From positions 124,001 through 188,000 of the forward strand of contig NZ_JAGHRA010000007.1 of the NCBI RefSeq assembly GCF_017744015.1: a DNA stretch of 64,000 nucleotides, in the 5' to 3' direction. Numbering within the stretch: position 1 is the first letter of the stretch; each line of letters starts with the position of its first letter. A program made the position numbers and the translations under genes. The DNA comes from Paracoccus sp. R12_2. GTDB lineage: Bacteria > Pseudomonadota > Alphaproteobacteria > Rhodobacterales > Rhodobacteraceae. The notes beneath the pieces are model-generated. The model made no database searches. It was given only the letters and a program-made list of their open reading frames with translations, and had not been told where the DNA came from. Of the stretch, positions 1 to 8,826 are shown in pieces.

Positions 1-2172
1 CTTGGCAAGATTGGCTTCGATATCGCCAAGCGTCGCGACCCGCAGCGTTGTGGCCATCGCGCTGGCCGTCACCCCAAGCTGCGCCGCGATGTCGGACTTG
101 GGCAGGATCTGGATCTCGGGGCGCTGCAGGCTGGCCGACGATGTCACGCCCTCCAGCGTCGGCAGTTGCCCCATGGCAGCGGCCAGACGTTCGGCGGCAA
201 GGGCCGCGCCGTCTTCGGTATCGCCCAGCACGTTGATCGTGAAGTCGTTCTCGCCATTCTCGTTCTGGAAATTGATCCGCATGTCCGGCAGATCGGCCAG
301 GCGCTGTTTCAGTTCCGCCTCCAGCGTGAACTGCGACCGTTCCCGTGTCTCCTTGCTGCCATAGTTGATCATGACCCGCGAATGGGTCACGTCCGATCCG
401 TCGCTGTAGGCGAAGACCGATTTCACCTCGGGGGTGCCTTCGATCCGGCGGGTCACGCGGCGGGCGGCGTCCTCGGTCTCAAGGATGGTCGATCCCGGAG
501 GCATCTCCAGCTCGATCTGGCTGCGGCCCACATCCTGCGCCGGAATGAACTCTGTCGGCAGCAGCGTCGCGGAATAGATCGAGACCGCAAAGATCCCCAC
601 GCCGCCCAACAGGGTCAGCCCGCGATGACGCATCGTCCAGCGACAAACTGCCATCAGGCCGCGCATCACCATCCCGTCCGCGCGCCCTTCGTCATGCACC
701 ACGCCGCGCATGAAATAGGCCGACATCATCGGCGTGATGATCCGCGCCACCAGCAGCGAGAACAGCACCGACACGGCGACCGTCAGCCCGAACTGCTTGA
801 AATACTGCCCCGGAATACCGCCCATGAAGCTGACCGGCGCGAACACCGCGACGATCGAAAAGCTGATCGCGATGACCGTCAGACCGATTTCGTTGGCGGC
901 TTCCTCGCTGGCCTCATAGGGCGGCGCACCCATGCCGATATGCCGGACGATATTCTCGATCTCGACGATGGCATCATCGACAAGGATGCCGGTCACCAGG
1001 GTGATCCCCAGCAGACTGATGCCGTTCAGCGTGAAGCCCAGCCACTGCATCACGAAAAAGGTCGGAATGATCGACAGCGGCAGTGCGACGGCGGCGATCA
1101 GCGTGGCGCGCCAGTTGCGCAGGAACAGGAACACCACGATCACCGCCAGCGCCGCGCCCTCGTACAGCGTTTCCATCGCGCTGTGATAGCTTGCGGCGGT
1201 ATAGGTCGAGGAATCGTCGATCAGCGTGATCCGGGTATTGGCATGACGCTGGCGGATTTCCTCCAGCTTGGCCTTGGTGGCGTCGCCCGCCGCCAGATCG
1301 GATTCGCCGCTTCCGCGATAGACGCCGAACGCGACCACCGGCTGGCCGTCCAGCAATGCAAAGCTGCGTTCGTCGCTGGCGCCGTCGATCACGTCACCCA
1401 GTTGGTCCAGACGGATCGTGCGTCCTGCGGCAATGGCGATGGGACTGGCAGCAAGCTGGGCGACGGTATCCGCCGATCCCAGGGTGCGGATCGAATATTC
1501 GGTGCCGGCCAGATCACCGCGACCGCCGCCCATGTCGATATTCTTGGCGCGCAGCTGGTCCGAGACATCGGCAGCGGTCAGACCATGCGCCAACAGGCGG
1601 TCGGGGTTCAGTTCGACCTTGATCTGCCGCTCGGCCCCGCCGATCCGGGTCGTCCGGGCGACGCCATCCACGTTGGACAATTCCCGACCGATCACATCAT
1701 CGACGAACTTCGACAGCGCCTCGATCGACTGGGTCGGGTCGCTGACCGCATAGGTCAGGATCGGAAACCCGGTCACATCGACCCGCTGAACGATCGGTTC
1801 GCTGATACTGTCGGGCAGTTCGGCCCGCACGTTCGAGACCGCGTCCTTGACATCGTTCACGGCCCGGTCGCTGTCGGTTTCAAGTTCGAACTCGACGGTG
1901 ATGCTGGCACTGCTGTCCGTCGCGGTCGAGGTGATATGGCGGACCCCCGTGACCGACGCGATGCTGTCCTCGACCGGCTGGATGACCTGGCTTGTCAGTT
2001 CGGCCGGCGCGGCACCGGGTTGTTCGATGCTGACACTGACGATCGGCAGGTCGATGTTCGGCATGGCGGTCACGGGCAGCCGGCTGAAGCTGAACAGCCC
2101 CACCACGACCAGAACCAGGAACAGCGCGATGGGCGGAACCGGGTGCCGGATGGACCAGGTGGACATGTTCAT
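1..2172 (-). CDS. RND efflux pump inner-membrane permease, C-terminal part cut off by window edge
   Basis: Proton-driven inner-membrane subunit of a tripartite RND (HAE1/AcrB-type) efflux system. The first 724 codons are present; the family is about 1,000-1,050 residues, so roughly 300 are missing to the left. The ATG at 2172 overlaps the stop of the fusion-protein gene (ATGA). The start reads MNMSTWSIRHPVPPI, followed by a first membrane helix and the porter-domain motif MPNIDLPIVSVSI. Near residue 400 the motif GILVDDAIVEIENI holds the paired aspartates of the proton relay. It is translated directly behind the fusion protein. The substrate cannot be read from sequence. No outer-membrane channel gene is seen here. 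Confidence 0.93.
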   Translation of the reverse strand, partial: MNMSTWSIRHPVPPIALFLVLVVVGLFSFSRLPVTAMPNIDLPIVSVSIEQPGAAPAELTSQVIQPVEDSIASVTGVRHITSTATDSSASITVEFELETDSDRAVNDVKDAVSNVRAELPDSISEPIVQRVDVTGFPILTYAVSDPTQSIEALSKFVDDVIGRELSNVDGVARTTRIGGAERQIKVELNPDRLLAHGLTAADVSDQLRAKNIDMGGGRGDLAGTEYSIRTLGSADTVAQLAASPIAIAAGRTIRLDQLGDVIDGASDERSFALLDGQPVVAFGVYRGSGESDLAAGDATKAKLEEIRQRHANTRITLIDDSSTYTAASYHSAMETLYEGAALAVIVVFLFLRNWRATLIAAVALPLSIIPTFFVMQWLGFTLNGISLLGITLVTGILVDDAIVEIENIVRHIGMGAPPYEASEEAANEIGLTVIAISFSIVAVFAPVSFMGGIPGQYFKQFGLTVAVSVLFSLLVARIITPMMSAYFMRGVVHDEGRADGMVMRGLMAVCRWTMRHRGLTLLGGVGIFAVSIYSATLLPTEFIPAQDVGRSQIELEMPPGSTILETEDAARRVTRRIEGTPEVKSVFAYSDGSDVTHSRVMINYGSKETRERSQFTLEAELKQRLADLPDMRINFQNENGENDFTINVLGDTEDGAALAAERLAAAMGQLPTLEGVTSSASLQRPEIQILPKSDIAAQLGVTASAMATTLRVATLGDIEANLAK

Positions 2173-3398
2173 GGCTGGCGCCCCCCCTCGGCAGCCGGGT
2201 CGGCCAGACTGGCGGATTCATTGGCGGGGGCGGCCTGTGCGTCGGACGATTCCACCGGCACGGCGCTGACCTGATCGCCATCGCGGAAGAATGCCCCGGA
2301 CCGCGCGATCACCTGTTCGCCGTCGCGAAGACCCGACAGGATTTCGCGCTTGCCGTCCCACAGCAGCCCGGCACGGACCTCGCGCGTTTCGACGACACCG
2401 TCCCTGACCACCTGAACCCGTTGCCCACCCGCATCCGACAGCACCGCCGTCGCCGGAACCGCGACGGCGTCGCGGCGTGCGGTGATGATCCAGCCGCTGG
2501 CGAACAGCCCGGTCCTCAGACCCGGATGCGGTTCAAGCGACACACGCATCAGGCCAAGCCGCGTGACCGGATCGACCGATGCCGGGATCAGTCGCACCGA
2601 ACCGCCGATATCCCCCAGCCCCGCGACATTTATCTCGGCGGGGTCGCCGACCGACAGGCTGCGCAGGGCGGTCTCGATCACCTCGGCCTCCATCTCGACG
2701 GATCCGTTGGCGATCATCATGAACAACGGCTCGGCCGAGCCGCCCGACAGCGCGCCAAGTTCGGCGTTGCGCCCAACGACCAGCCCCGCGACCGGGGCCG
2801 CGATTTCCGCCCGATCAAGGTTCAGCCGGGCAATGCTGCGGGCGGCGTCGGCCTGGGCCAGCGCGGCCTGCGCCAACGCCAGCCCATCGCCTGCCGATGC
2901 AGCGCTTGCCCGCGCGTTGGCCTCGGCTGCGACCGCCTGATCCAGGGCTGCCTGCGACGCATTGCCGCCCTGACGCAGCCGCTGCGCCCGCTCTAACGAG
3001 GTTCTAGCCTGCGTCAGCGACGCCTCGGCACTGTCGATATTGCTGCGGGCCTGGCTGACGCCGGCCTCGGCGCGCTGATATTCCGCCTCGGCCTGCGCCA
3101 ACTGCGCCGACAGCGTGTCGGTGGACAGTCGCGCCAGCACCTGCCCCTTTTCGACCGTGTCCCCGGCCTCGGCGAGGATCTCGGTGATCTCGTAGCCGCT
3201 GACGCGCGGATAGACCTGCACCTGCTGACGCGCGACCAGTGTGCCCGAAACCGGCACGCGGGCCTGCATCTCGGTCGTGACGGCAGATGCGACCGTAACC
3301 GTCGGAATGCTGCGCTGAACCGCCTCGTCGCTTTCCTGCGACAAGGCGGAACCGGCCATGGCGGCCACGGCAAGAAGCGTGAACAAGATGTTTCGCAT
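2169..3398 (-). CDS. RND efflux periplasmic membrane fusion protein (HlyD/AcrA family)
   Basis: 409-residue periplasmic adaptor linking the downstream RND permease to an outer-membrane channel. I place the start at 3398 (MRNILFTLLAVAAMAG), which gives a clean signal peptide and an AGGGAAAG ribosome site just upstream; a longer reading frame extends to 3434. After the signal come the biotinyl-lipoyl half motif (VYPRVSGYEITEILAEAGD), a long alpha-helical hairpin rich in Ala, Gln and Glu (about residues 85-190), the second lipoyl half and a beta-barrel. The stop overlaps the permease start, so the two form an operon. No dedicated regulator is adjacent. Confidence 0.93.
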   Translation of the reverse strand: MRNILFTLLAVAAMAGSALSQESDEAVQRSIPTVTVASAVTTEMQARVPVSGTLVARQQVQVYPRVSGYEITEILAEAGDTVEKGQVLARLSTDTLSAQLAQAEAEYQRAEAGVSQARSNIDSAEASLTQARTSLERAQRLRQGGNASQAALDQAVAAEANARASAASAGDGLALAQAALAQADAARSIARLNLDRAEIAAPVAGLVVGRNAELGALSGGSAEPLFMMIANGSVEMEAEVIETALRSLSVGDPAEINVAGLGDIGGSVRLIPASVDPVTRLGLMRVSLEPHPGLRTGLFASGWIITARRDAVAVPATAVLSDAGGQRVQVVRDGVVETREVRAGLLWDGKREILSGLRDGEQVIARSGAFFRDGDQVSAVPVESSDAQAAPANESASLADPAAEGGRQP

Positions 3399-3580
3399 CG
3401 AAGCTTTCCCTGCCTGCGGTTCCTGACCGATCATTCAGACGCCGCGCCCCGCGTCAATCTGCGACACGGCGGCACGGGCATTGTCTTCACCCGACCGTTA
3501 CCGTTCAGGGGTGCATCCGCCCGCACGGACGACCTTGCAACCGGTGCCGGCGTGATGCCGCGTGTCGTCGCAGAACGGGA

Positions 3581-4351
3581 TCAGAAACTGACCTCGACAC
3601 CCGGCAGCTTCAGTTCGTTTATCAGATCGCGCAGTTCCTGACGCGCGGCGATATTCGACATCGACAGCTGTTCCGTCCCGATGTCCTTCAGGTCCAGCAG
3701 GGTCAGCCCGCGCGGGAACAATTCGCGAAAGATCACCCGTTCGGAAAACCCCGGCGCGACGCGAAAACCGATCCGCTTCGACAGCGTGGCCAGCGCGCCG
3801 CCGACCTTGCGCTTGTTGTGCATCGCCTGTGTTCCCAGACGGTTGCGCAGCACCAGCCAGTCGATCGGTCCGGCCCCCGCCTCGGCGCGCATCTGCCGTG
3901 CCGCCCAGACCATCTCGGCATAGATCGACGGACCCAGAACCTTCCCTTCGGGCGTCAGTCTCGCCAGCAGGTCGAAATCCACGAAACTGTCGTTCATCGG
4001 CGTCAGCAGCGTATCGGCGACCGTATGCGCCATCTGGCTGAGCTGGGTGTGCGAGCCAGGACAATCCAGCAGAATGAAATCGCATGATGCATCAAGCTCG
4101 GTCAGCGCCGGGGTCAGGGGATCGTTGCCCTGACCCAACTGCCCGATCACCGGCATCGGCAGGTCCAACCCTTCTCGTTTGACGAAGGCGGCGCGGTTCT
4201 CAAGGTAACGGCCGAAACTGCGCTGACGCACATCCAGATCCAGCCCGCCCACGCGGTGGCCAATCCGTGCCAGCGCCGTGGCGACATGCATCGAGGTCGT
4301 GGACTTGCCCGAACCACCCTTTTCGTTGCCCACAACGATGATATGCGCCAC
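3581..4351 (-). CDS. mipZ: MipZ-like division-plane positioning ATPase
   Basis: ParA/MinD-superfamily P-loop ATPase of 256 residues. In alphaproteobacteria MipZ forms a gradient from ParB-parS at the poles and blocks FtsZ assembly away from midcell. The deviant Walker A NEKGGSGKST lies at the N-terminus, followed by GLDLDVRQRSFGRYLENR, a signature of MipZ rather than chromosomal ParA, and a Walker B-like FILLDCPG. The start is a GTG at 4351 with a GAGG ribosome site six bases upstream. It is monocistronic here, with no parB partner adjacent. Length is close to the Caulobacter protein (about 270). Confidence 0.9.
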   Translation of the reverse strand: MAHIIVVGNEKGGSGKSTTSMHVATALARIGHRVGGLDLDVRQRSFGRYLENRAAFVKREGLDLPMPVIGQLGQGNDPLTPALTELDASCDFILLDCPGSHTQLSQMAHTVADTLLTPMNDSFVDFDLLARLTPEGKVLGPSIYAEMVWAARQMRAEAGAGPIDWLVLRNRLGTQAMHNKRKVGGALATLSKRIGFRVAPGFSERVIFRELFPRGLTLLDLKDIGTEQLSMSNIAARQELRDLINELKLPGVEVSF

Positions 4352-4448
4352 CGCCCGCCTCGTTCCTGCCCCAGATATCGGGCGGACCCTAACGAGTGCG
4401 TGAGGTGATGAAAAGCGGCTGTTTTCAGACCCGCGCGCGGCCTGACGT

Positions 4449-5348
4449 TCAGCCTTCCTCGCCCTTCAGAAGCAACGCCAGCGCGAAAAGCGTCATGGCG
4501 ATACCGGGAAGGATGACTGCGCCGGGCAGGCCGGTGCCGAACGCGGCTTCCAGAACGATGACCCATACCGGGGTCAGATAGGTATAGGCCATCACCTTCG
4601 CCGCCGGCAGCCGCAAGGTCGCGAACTGCACCAGCACGAAAGTCACTGAACTGGCAAAGACCGAAACATAGATCAGCGTGATCCAGACGATCGGTGGCAG
4701 ATTGCCCCAATCCGTGCCGAGGATCGCCGGAGCCCCCCAAGTCAGCAGCAGGATCGCCCCTGCGATCAGCGTCCCCAGCGAAAAGACCAGCGGCGTTTCC
4801 CCGCGATTCAGCTTGCGCACAAGCGGCGTGTAGAACGCATGCGCCGCGCAGCCGACCAGATAGATGGCCTCGCCGCGTCCGAATTGCAGACGGGCCATCG
4901 CCGTCAGATCGCCGCGAAAGATGACCCATAACGCCCCCAGCCCGCCCAGGATCAGCGCCCCGGCGATGCGCAGTGTCAGACGTTGCCGCATCAGCAGCCA
5001 TCCAAAGCCCGCGGCCATCAGCGGGGTCAGGGTGAAGACCGCAGCGGCGCTGACAGGCAGCGCCGTCTTCAGCCCTTGGAACATCAGCACGAAATAGCTG
5101 GTGAACACGGCCCCCAGAAGAAGATAGCGCCACGGTGCGCGAAACGAGTGACGCGGCACGCCGCGCCCGGCCAGCACGACACCACCGATCACCCCCGCCG
5201 CGATCACGAAGCGCGCGGCGTTGATCGCGGCCGGATCTATCAGGTTCGCCGCCCGCGATCCCAGAGAGAACGAGCCCGCCACAAGCCCCGAGAACAACAG
5301 CATCGCGGCGTGGCCGCGCAATCCTTCGCGGCGTGCGGCCAGCGTCAT
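4449..5348 (-). CDS. EamA-family drug/metabolite exporter
   Basis: 299-residue integral membrane protein of the DMT superfamily with two EamA repeats (about ten helices). The start at 5348 (MTLAARREGLRGHAAMLLF) overlaps the stop of the preceding EamA gene by ATGA, which argues against the longer upstream reading frame. The internal duplication is visible as two hydrophobic halves, the second beginning near residue 155. It is the third gene of an operon with a CxxC peroxidase-like enzyme and a second EamA protein. The substrate is unknown; members export amino acids, purines or other metabolites. Confidence 0.88.
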   Translation of the reverse strand: MTLAARREGLRGHAAMLLFSGLVAGSFSLGSRAANLIDPAAINAARFVIAAGVIGGVVLAGRGVPRHSFRAPWRYLLLGAVFTSYFVLMFQGLKTALPVSAAAVFTLTPLMAAGFGWLLMRQRLTLRIAGALILGGLGALWVIFRGDLTAMARLQFGRGEAIYLVGCAAHAFYTPLVRKLNRGETPLVFSLGTLIAGAILLLTWGAPAILGTDWGNLPPIVWITLIYVSVFASSVTFVLVQFATLRLPAAKVMAYTYLTPVWVIVLEAAFGTGLPGAVILPGIAMTLFALALLLKGEEG

Positions 5349-6274
5349 GCGCGCGCGCCCAGCAAACGCCCGTCGATCAGGGCAAGCCCCGCGCCGATCA
5401 GCCCGATCCCCATGACATGCGCAATCCCCAGGGTTTCGCGAAGAAACAGCCAACCCAGAAGGATCGCCGAGACCGGGACCAGGAACGTGACCAGCGAGAT
5501 GTTCGTGGCCCCCGCACGCGCCAGCACCCGGAAATACAGCACATAGGCCAACCCCGTGCAGATCACCCCCAGCACGCCCACAGCCAGCCATGCCTGCCCC
5601 GGCGCGGCCGCGGGCCAACCGTCGAATACCAAGGCGCAGGGCAGCAGGATGACGCTTGATCCGGTCACCATGCCGGCGGCTGTCACCACGGGATCGACGC
5701 CCATCGTCCGGAACCGTCGCCCGAAGACGCTGGCGAACGCATACGAGATCGCAGCGCCCAGCACCGCCAGCTGCGGCCAGACCGCATGTCCGACCCCGGC
5801 CAGGCTGTCCAGCCCGATCATGACGGCGACGCCCCCCAAACCCAGGACGACCCCGGCCAGCTTGCGGATGCTGGCGCGTTCATCGGCAAGAACAAGCCCC
5901 GAGACGATCACCGTCCACAGCGGCGTTGTGGCGTTCAGGATCGAGGCAAGGCCCGATGGGATCTGCGTCTGCCCGAAGACGATCAGCGAAAACGGCACGG
6001 CATTGTTCAGCACGCCCATGATCAGGAACGCAGCCCAGATGCGCGGATCGCGCGGCGCGTGGCGGCCGGTGGCAACCACGATCAGCCACAGCACCAGCGC
6101 AGCAACCGATACGCGCACCGCCACGATGGTCAGCACCGGCAATCCGGTCACGGCGATCGCGACCAGAAAGAACGATCCGCCCCAAACCAGCGACAGCAAA
6201 CCCAGTTGCAGCCAGTCCGCCGCCGCCATCCGGGCCGAGATCCCCGCCGGCGCGGTCACCTGTGGCGGTCTCAT
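5345..6274 (-). CDS. EamA-family drug/metabolite exporter
   Basis: 309-residue DMT-superfamily membrane protein with two EamA repeats. The first repeat carries the typical LSLVWGGSFFLVAIAV entry helix, and the second starts near residue 165. It overlaps its neighbours on both sides by ATGA (6271-6274 and 5345-5348), so it is translationally coupled in a three-gene operon. Two tandem EamA paralogues may work as a pair or have distinct substrates; the sequence does not say which. They are clearly different proteins, not a recent duplication. Confidence 0.9.
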   Translation of the reverse strand: MRPPQVTAPAGISARMAAADWLQLGLLSLVWGGSFFLVAIAVTGLPVLTIVAVRVSVAALVLWLIVVATGRHAPRDPRIWAAFLIMGVLNNAVPFSLIVFGQTQIPSGLASILNATTPLWTVIVSGLVLADERASIRKLAGVVLGLGGVAVMIGLDSLAGVGHAVWPQLAVLGAAISYAFASVFGRRFRTMGVDPVVTAAGMVTGSSVILLPCALVFDGWPAAAPGQAWLAVGVLGVICTGLAYVLYFRVLARAGATNISLVTFLVPVSAILLGWLFLRETLGIAHVMGIGLIGAGLALIDGRLLGARA

Positions 6275-6846
6275 TCCCGCCCCATCATGTAGAATTCGTC
6301 GTTCGGACGGATGTCTGCGGCATTCACCAGCCGGTTCGACATTGCGAAGAACGCCGCGATCGCGGCGATGTCCCAGATCTCGTCGGCATCGAAGCCTGCC
6401 TCGCGCAGCGCCAGATGATCGGTATCATCGACCTGCTGCGCGTTCAGCGCGACCTTTTCGGCATAGTGCAGCATCGCGCGTTCGCGTGCGCTGATATCGG
6501 CCTTGCGCCAGTTGACCGCGATCTGGTCCGCGATACGTGGGTTCCGCGCGCGGATCCGCAGGATCGCACCATGCGCGACGACACAATATTGACACTGGTT
6601 CAGGCCGCTTGTGGCGACCACTATCAATTCGCGCTCGGCCTTGGTCAGTCCCTCGTCCTTGTCCATCAATGCATCGTGATAGGCAAAGAAGGCGCGGAAT
6701 TCTGCCGGGCGGTGCGCCAGGGCCAGAAAGATGTTCGGCACGAAACCGGACTTCTCGGACACTTTCGCGATTGCCTGCCGGATGTCCTCGGGCAGGGTCA
6801 TCGGATCGGGAACGGAAAATCGGCTGATGGGATGGGCGTCGGTCAT
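6271..6846 (-). CDS. Peroxidase-related enzyme, AhpD/carboxymuconolactone decarboxylase-like
   Basis: 191-residue all-helical protein of the AhpD-like superfamily. The core motif is LIVVATSGLNQCQYCVVAHG near residues 73-92: a CxxC redox pair followed by a histidine, the alkylhydroperoxidase active-site pattern. The start at 6846 (MTDAHPISRF) is preceded by GAGGAGA, a strong ribosome site, so I rejected a longer frame beginning at 6963. It heads the operon with two EamA exporters and may take part in detoxification of a peroxide or electrophile. The exact reaction is unknown. Confidence 0.85.
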   Translation of the reverse strand: MTDAHPISRFSVPDPMTLPEDIRQAIAKVSEKSGFVPNIFLALAHRPAEFRAFFAYHDALMDKDEGLTKAERELIVVATSGLNQCQYCVVAHGAILRIRARNPRIADQIAVNWRKADISARERAMLHYAEKVALNAQQVDDTDHLALREAGFDADEIWDIAAIAAFFAMSNRLVNAADIRPNDEFYMMGRE

Positions 6847-6975
6847 CGGTTTCTCCTCGGGGCGGCAATCTGCGTCAGGCCGCGACAAGATGGAACCCGT
6901 CCGGCCCAAGGCTGTGCATGGCAGGATCAGGTCTGCGGCGGGCGCAGGAAACGGGCGTGGCATTCGTCTGCATGA

Positions 6976-7836
6976 TCAGGCCTCGGCCATATCATTTCCT
7001 TGCAGCGCCGCCACCGCCGCCTGCACCTTCGATGTGCGGTGCAGATCGACATGGGTGACCAGCCACAGGGACGATTTCCATTCCGGCAGGCACATCACCT
7101 CGGTCAACCCGTCGGCGCGGCTGTCCGCCACGATGCCAATGGCAAGCCCCGCGCGGATGACCGCCTCGCGTGCCTCGGCGTCATTGCTGATCATCACGAT
7201 ATGGGCCGGCGGCACACGATCGGAAAGCCAGCGCATTACCGGGGCGCCATGGCTTTCCGGTCCCGGAAGGCAGAACCTGTGCCGTGCGACGTCAGCGACC
7301 GGACCATGGGCATCCAGATAGGCCGGCGCCGCGTAAAGCCGGTGACAGACCGGTTGCATCGGCCGGATCACATAGTCCGGTTCGGTCGGCTGCGCGCCAG
7401 CGCGGATCGCGACGTGGGCTTCGCCCGCGTCCAGCCGGAACAGCCGGGCATCGGTCACATAACGCAGCCGCAATCCGTCATGGCGGCGCAAAAGCGCGTT
7501 CAGGCGGGGCATGACGAACCCGGCCAGTTCCGGCAGCGACGTGACGACAAGTTCGCCCTCGATCCGGTCGCCGGACCCGGCGATCTGCGCGGCCATCTGT
7601 GCGAATCGTTCATCTGCCGCGCCGCCCGCAACCAGCAGCGCCTGCCCGGCCTCGGTCAGCGCATAGCCGCGCGGGTGGCGCTGAAACAGCCGCGCACCAA
7701 GCTGCGTCTCCAGCGCGTCGATGCGTCGGATCACCGTCGCATGATGCACGCCCAATGCTTCGGCCGCGCCGCTGACAGTCCCGGCACGGGCGACCGCAAG
7801 CGCGACCCTGATATCGTCCCAGTTTTCCACCGTCAT
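6976..7836 (-). CDS. LysR-family transcriptional regulator
   Basis: 286-residue LysR regulator. The N-terminal winged helix-turn-helix is plain (TVSGAAEALGVHHATVIRRI, about residues 20-39) and is followed by the linker helix and a substrate-binding-like effector domain. It is divergent from the azoreductase gene with about 100 bp between the starts, the classical layout for a LysR protein controlling its neighbour. It also precedes the peroxidase-like/EamA operon on the same strand by 129 bp, so it may govern both. The inducer is unknown; a quinone or electrophile would fit. Confidence 0.9.
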   Translation of the reverse strand: MTVENWDDIRVALAVARAGTVSGAAEALGVHHATVIRRIDALETQLGARLFQRHPRGYALTEAGQALLVAGGAADERFAQMAAQIAGSGDRIEGELVVTSLPELAGFVMPRLNALLRRHDGLRLRYVTDARLFRLDAGEAHVAIRAGAQPTEPDYVIRPMQPVCHRLYAAPAYLDAHGPVADVARHRFCLPGPESHGAPVMRWLSDRVPPAHIVMISNDAEAREAVIRAGLAIGIVADSRADGLTEVMCLPEWKSSLWLVTHVDLHRTSKVQAAVAALQGNDMAEA

Positions 7837-7872
7837 GTGCGCCTCTGCACAGATCCTGCGCGACTATTGCTG

Positions 7873-7884
7873 TTTCGTTCGAAA
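7873..7884. promoter_or_regulatory. Candidate LysR operator between the divergent LysR gene and azoR
   Basis: The palindromic stretch TTTCGTTCGAAA lies in the 104-bp divergent intergenic region, 57 bases before the azoR start. It fits the loose LysR pattern of T and A boundaries around an interrupted dyad. Function is inferred from position only. Confidence 0.35.
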
Positions 7885-7940
7885 ACGCAACGCCCTAAGT
7901 CTGCCTTACAAGAATATCCCCTCCGCAAAGGACGACCGAA

Positions 7941-8528
7941 ATGAACATTCTTCATATCGACAGCGCCATCACGGGCGAGGCATCCGTTTCGCGCAAGCTG
8001 ACCGCCGATATCGTGGCCCGGCTGAAGGCCGCAAATCCGGACGCCGGCGTGACCTATCGCGACCTGAACAAAGGCGTTCCGGCAATCGACACCGACTGGT
8101 TCCACGCCGTGCGCATGGCACCTGAGGCACCGACAGATGACCAGAAACAGCTGATCGAAACCTCGAACGCCTATCTGGCGGACGTGCAGGACGCGGACGT
8201 GCTGGTGATCGGCTCGCCGATCTACAACTTCGCAATCACGGCGCAGCTGAAGAACTGGCTGGACCAGATCGCGCGCGCCGGACTGTCCTTCCGCTATACC
8301 GAAGCCGGTCCCGAAGGTCTTCTGACCGGAAAACGCGCCATCATCGCCTACACGTCGGCAGGCACCCCGATCGGGTCCGAGATTGATTTCGCCTCGGGTT
8401 ATCTTCGCCATATCCTGGGTTTTCTGGGGATCACCGATGTCGAATTCATCGCCGCCGACCGGCTTGCGATGGATCACGATGCCGGACTGGCACGCGCGCA
8501 AGAGGCCTTGGACCGGATCGCCGCGTGA
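7941..8528 (+). CDS. azoR: FMN-dependent NADH azoreductase
   Basis: 195-residue flavodoxin-like oxidoreductase of the AzoR family. These use FMN and NAD(P)H to reduce quinones and azo dyes by two electrons. The N-terminus MNILHIDSAITGEASVSRKL matches the family's phosphate-binding strand, and the FMN loop GSPIYNFAITAQLKNWLD near residues 90-107 is characteristic. Length is normal. It diverges from a LysR regulator, the usual control for this class, and is followed by a strong hairpin. Biological substrates are likely quinones; this is family knowledge. Confidence 0.93.
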   Translation: MNILHIDSAITGEASVSRKLTADIVARLKAANPDAGVTYRDLNKGVPAIDTDWFHAVRMAPEAPTDDQKQLIETSNAYLADVQDADVLVIGSPIYNFAITAQLKNWLDQIARAGLSFRYTEAGPEGLLTGKRAIIAYTSAGTPIGSEIDFASGYLRHILGFLGITDVEFIAADRLAMDHDAGLARAQEALDRIAA

Positions 8529-8583
8529 TCATCGCGGGAATGCCGGTCACGGCACGCAGCGGATCGTGACGACACATCCGGCA

Positions 8584-8606
8584 GGCGCGGCAAGGCTTGC
8601 CGCGCC
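8584..8606 (+). terminator. Hairpin after azoR
   Basis: GGCGCGGCAA pairs perfectly with TTGCCGCGCC around a three-base loop, 56 bases after the azoR stop, with a short T-rich tail (ATTCTTT). A probable intrinsic terminator. Confidence 0.6.
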
Positions 8607-8671
8607 GCCATTCTTTGATATCGCATCTGCCGGTTGGATGCCGGTCATGCCACTCGATTCGATGATCAATG

Positions 8672-8701
8672 CCGACGCGCGTTGACTCGGCGTCGGTTTT
8701 T
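8672..8701 (+). terminator. Intrinsic terminator upstream of ffh
   Basis: Stem CCGACGC / GCGTCGG with an 11-base loop, followed by TTTTT. It sits between azoR and ffh, insulating ffh. It could also end an unrecognised short transcript, since the azoR hairpin lies just before it. I see no convincing gene in 8529-8826. Confidence 0.7.
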
Positions 8702-8826
8702 CCCTATCAGAACCCGGAATTCCCGGAAGGACACCCCTTCCGGTCCCCGTATGCTGCGGGGATCGCCCCCCGTCAGCGCGTTGCGCCCACGGGGGCGAAA
8801 CTGCTTTGGACCTCAGGAGGCCCGCG

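Noticed and set aside
166-2274. A 702-codon open frame on the plus strand
   Set aside because: It is antisense to the RND permease, with repetitive His/Arg/Asp composition typical of reverse-frame shadows in GC-rich DNA.
8529-8826. Possible 4.5S RNA gene upstream of ffh
   Set aside because: The universal SRP RNA loop sequence around GGTCAGGTCCGGAAGG is not present; the gap holds only two hairpins.
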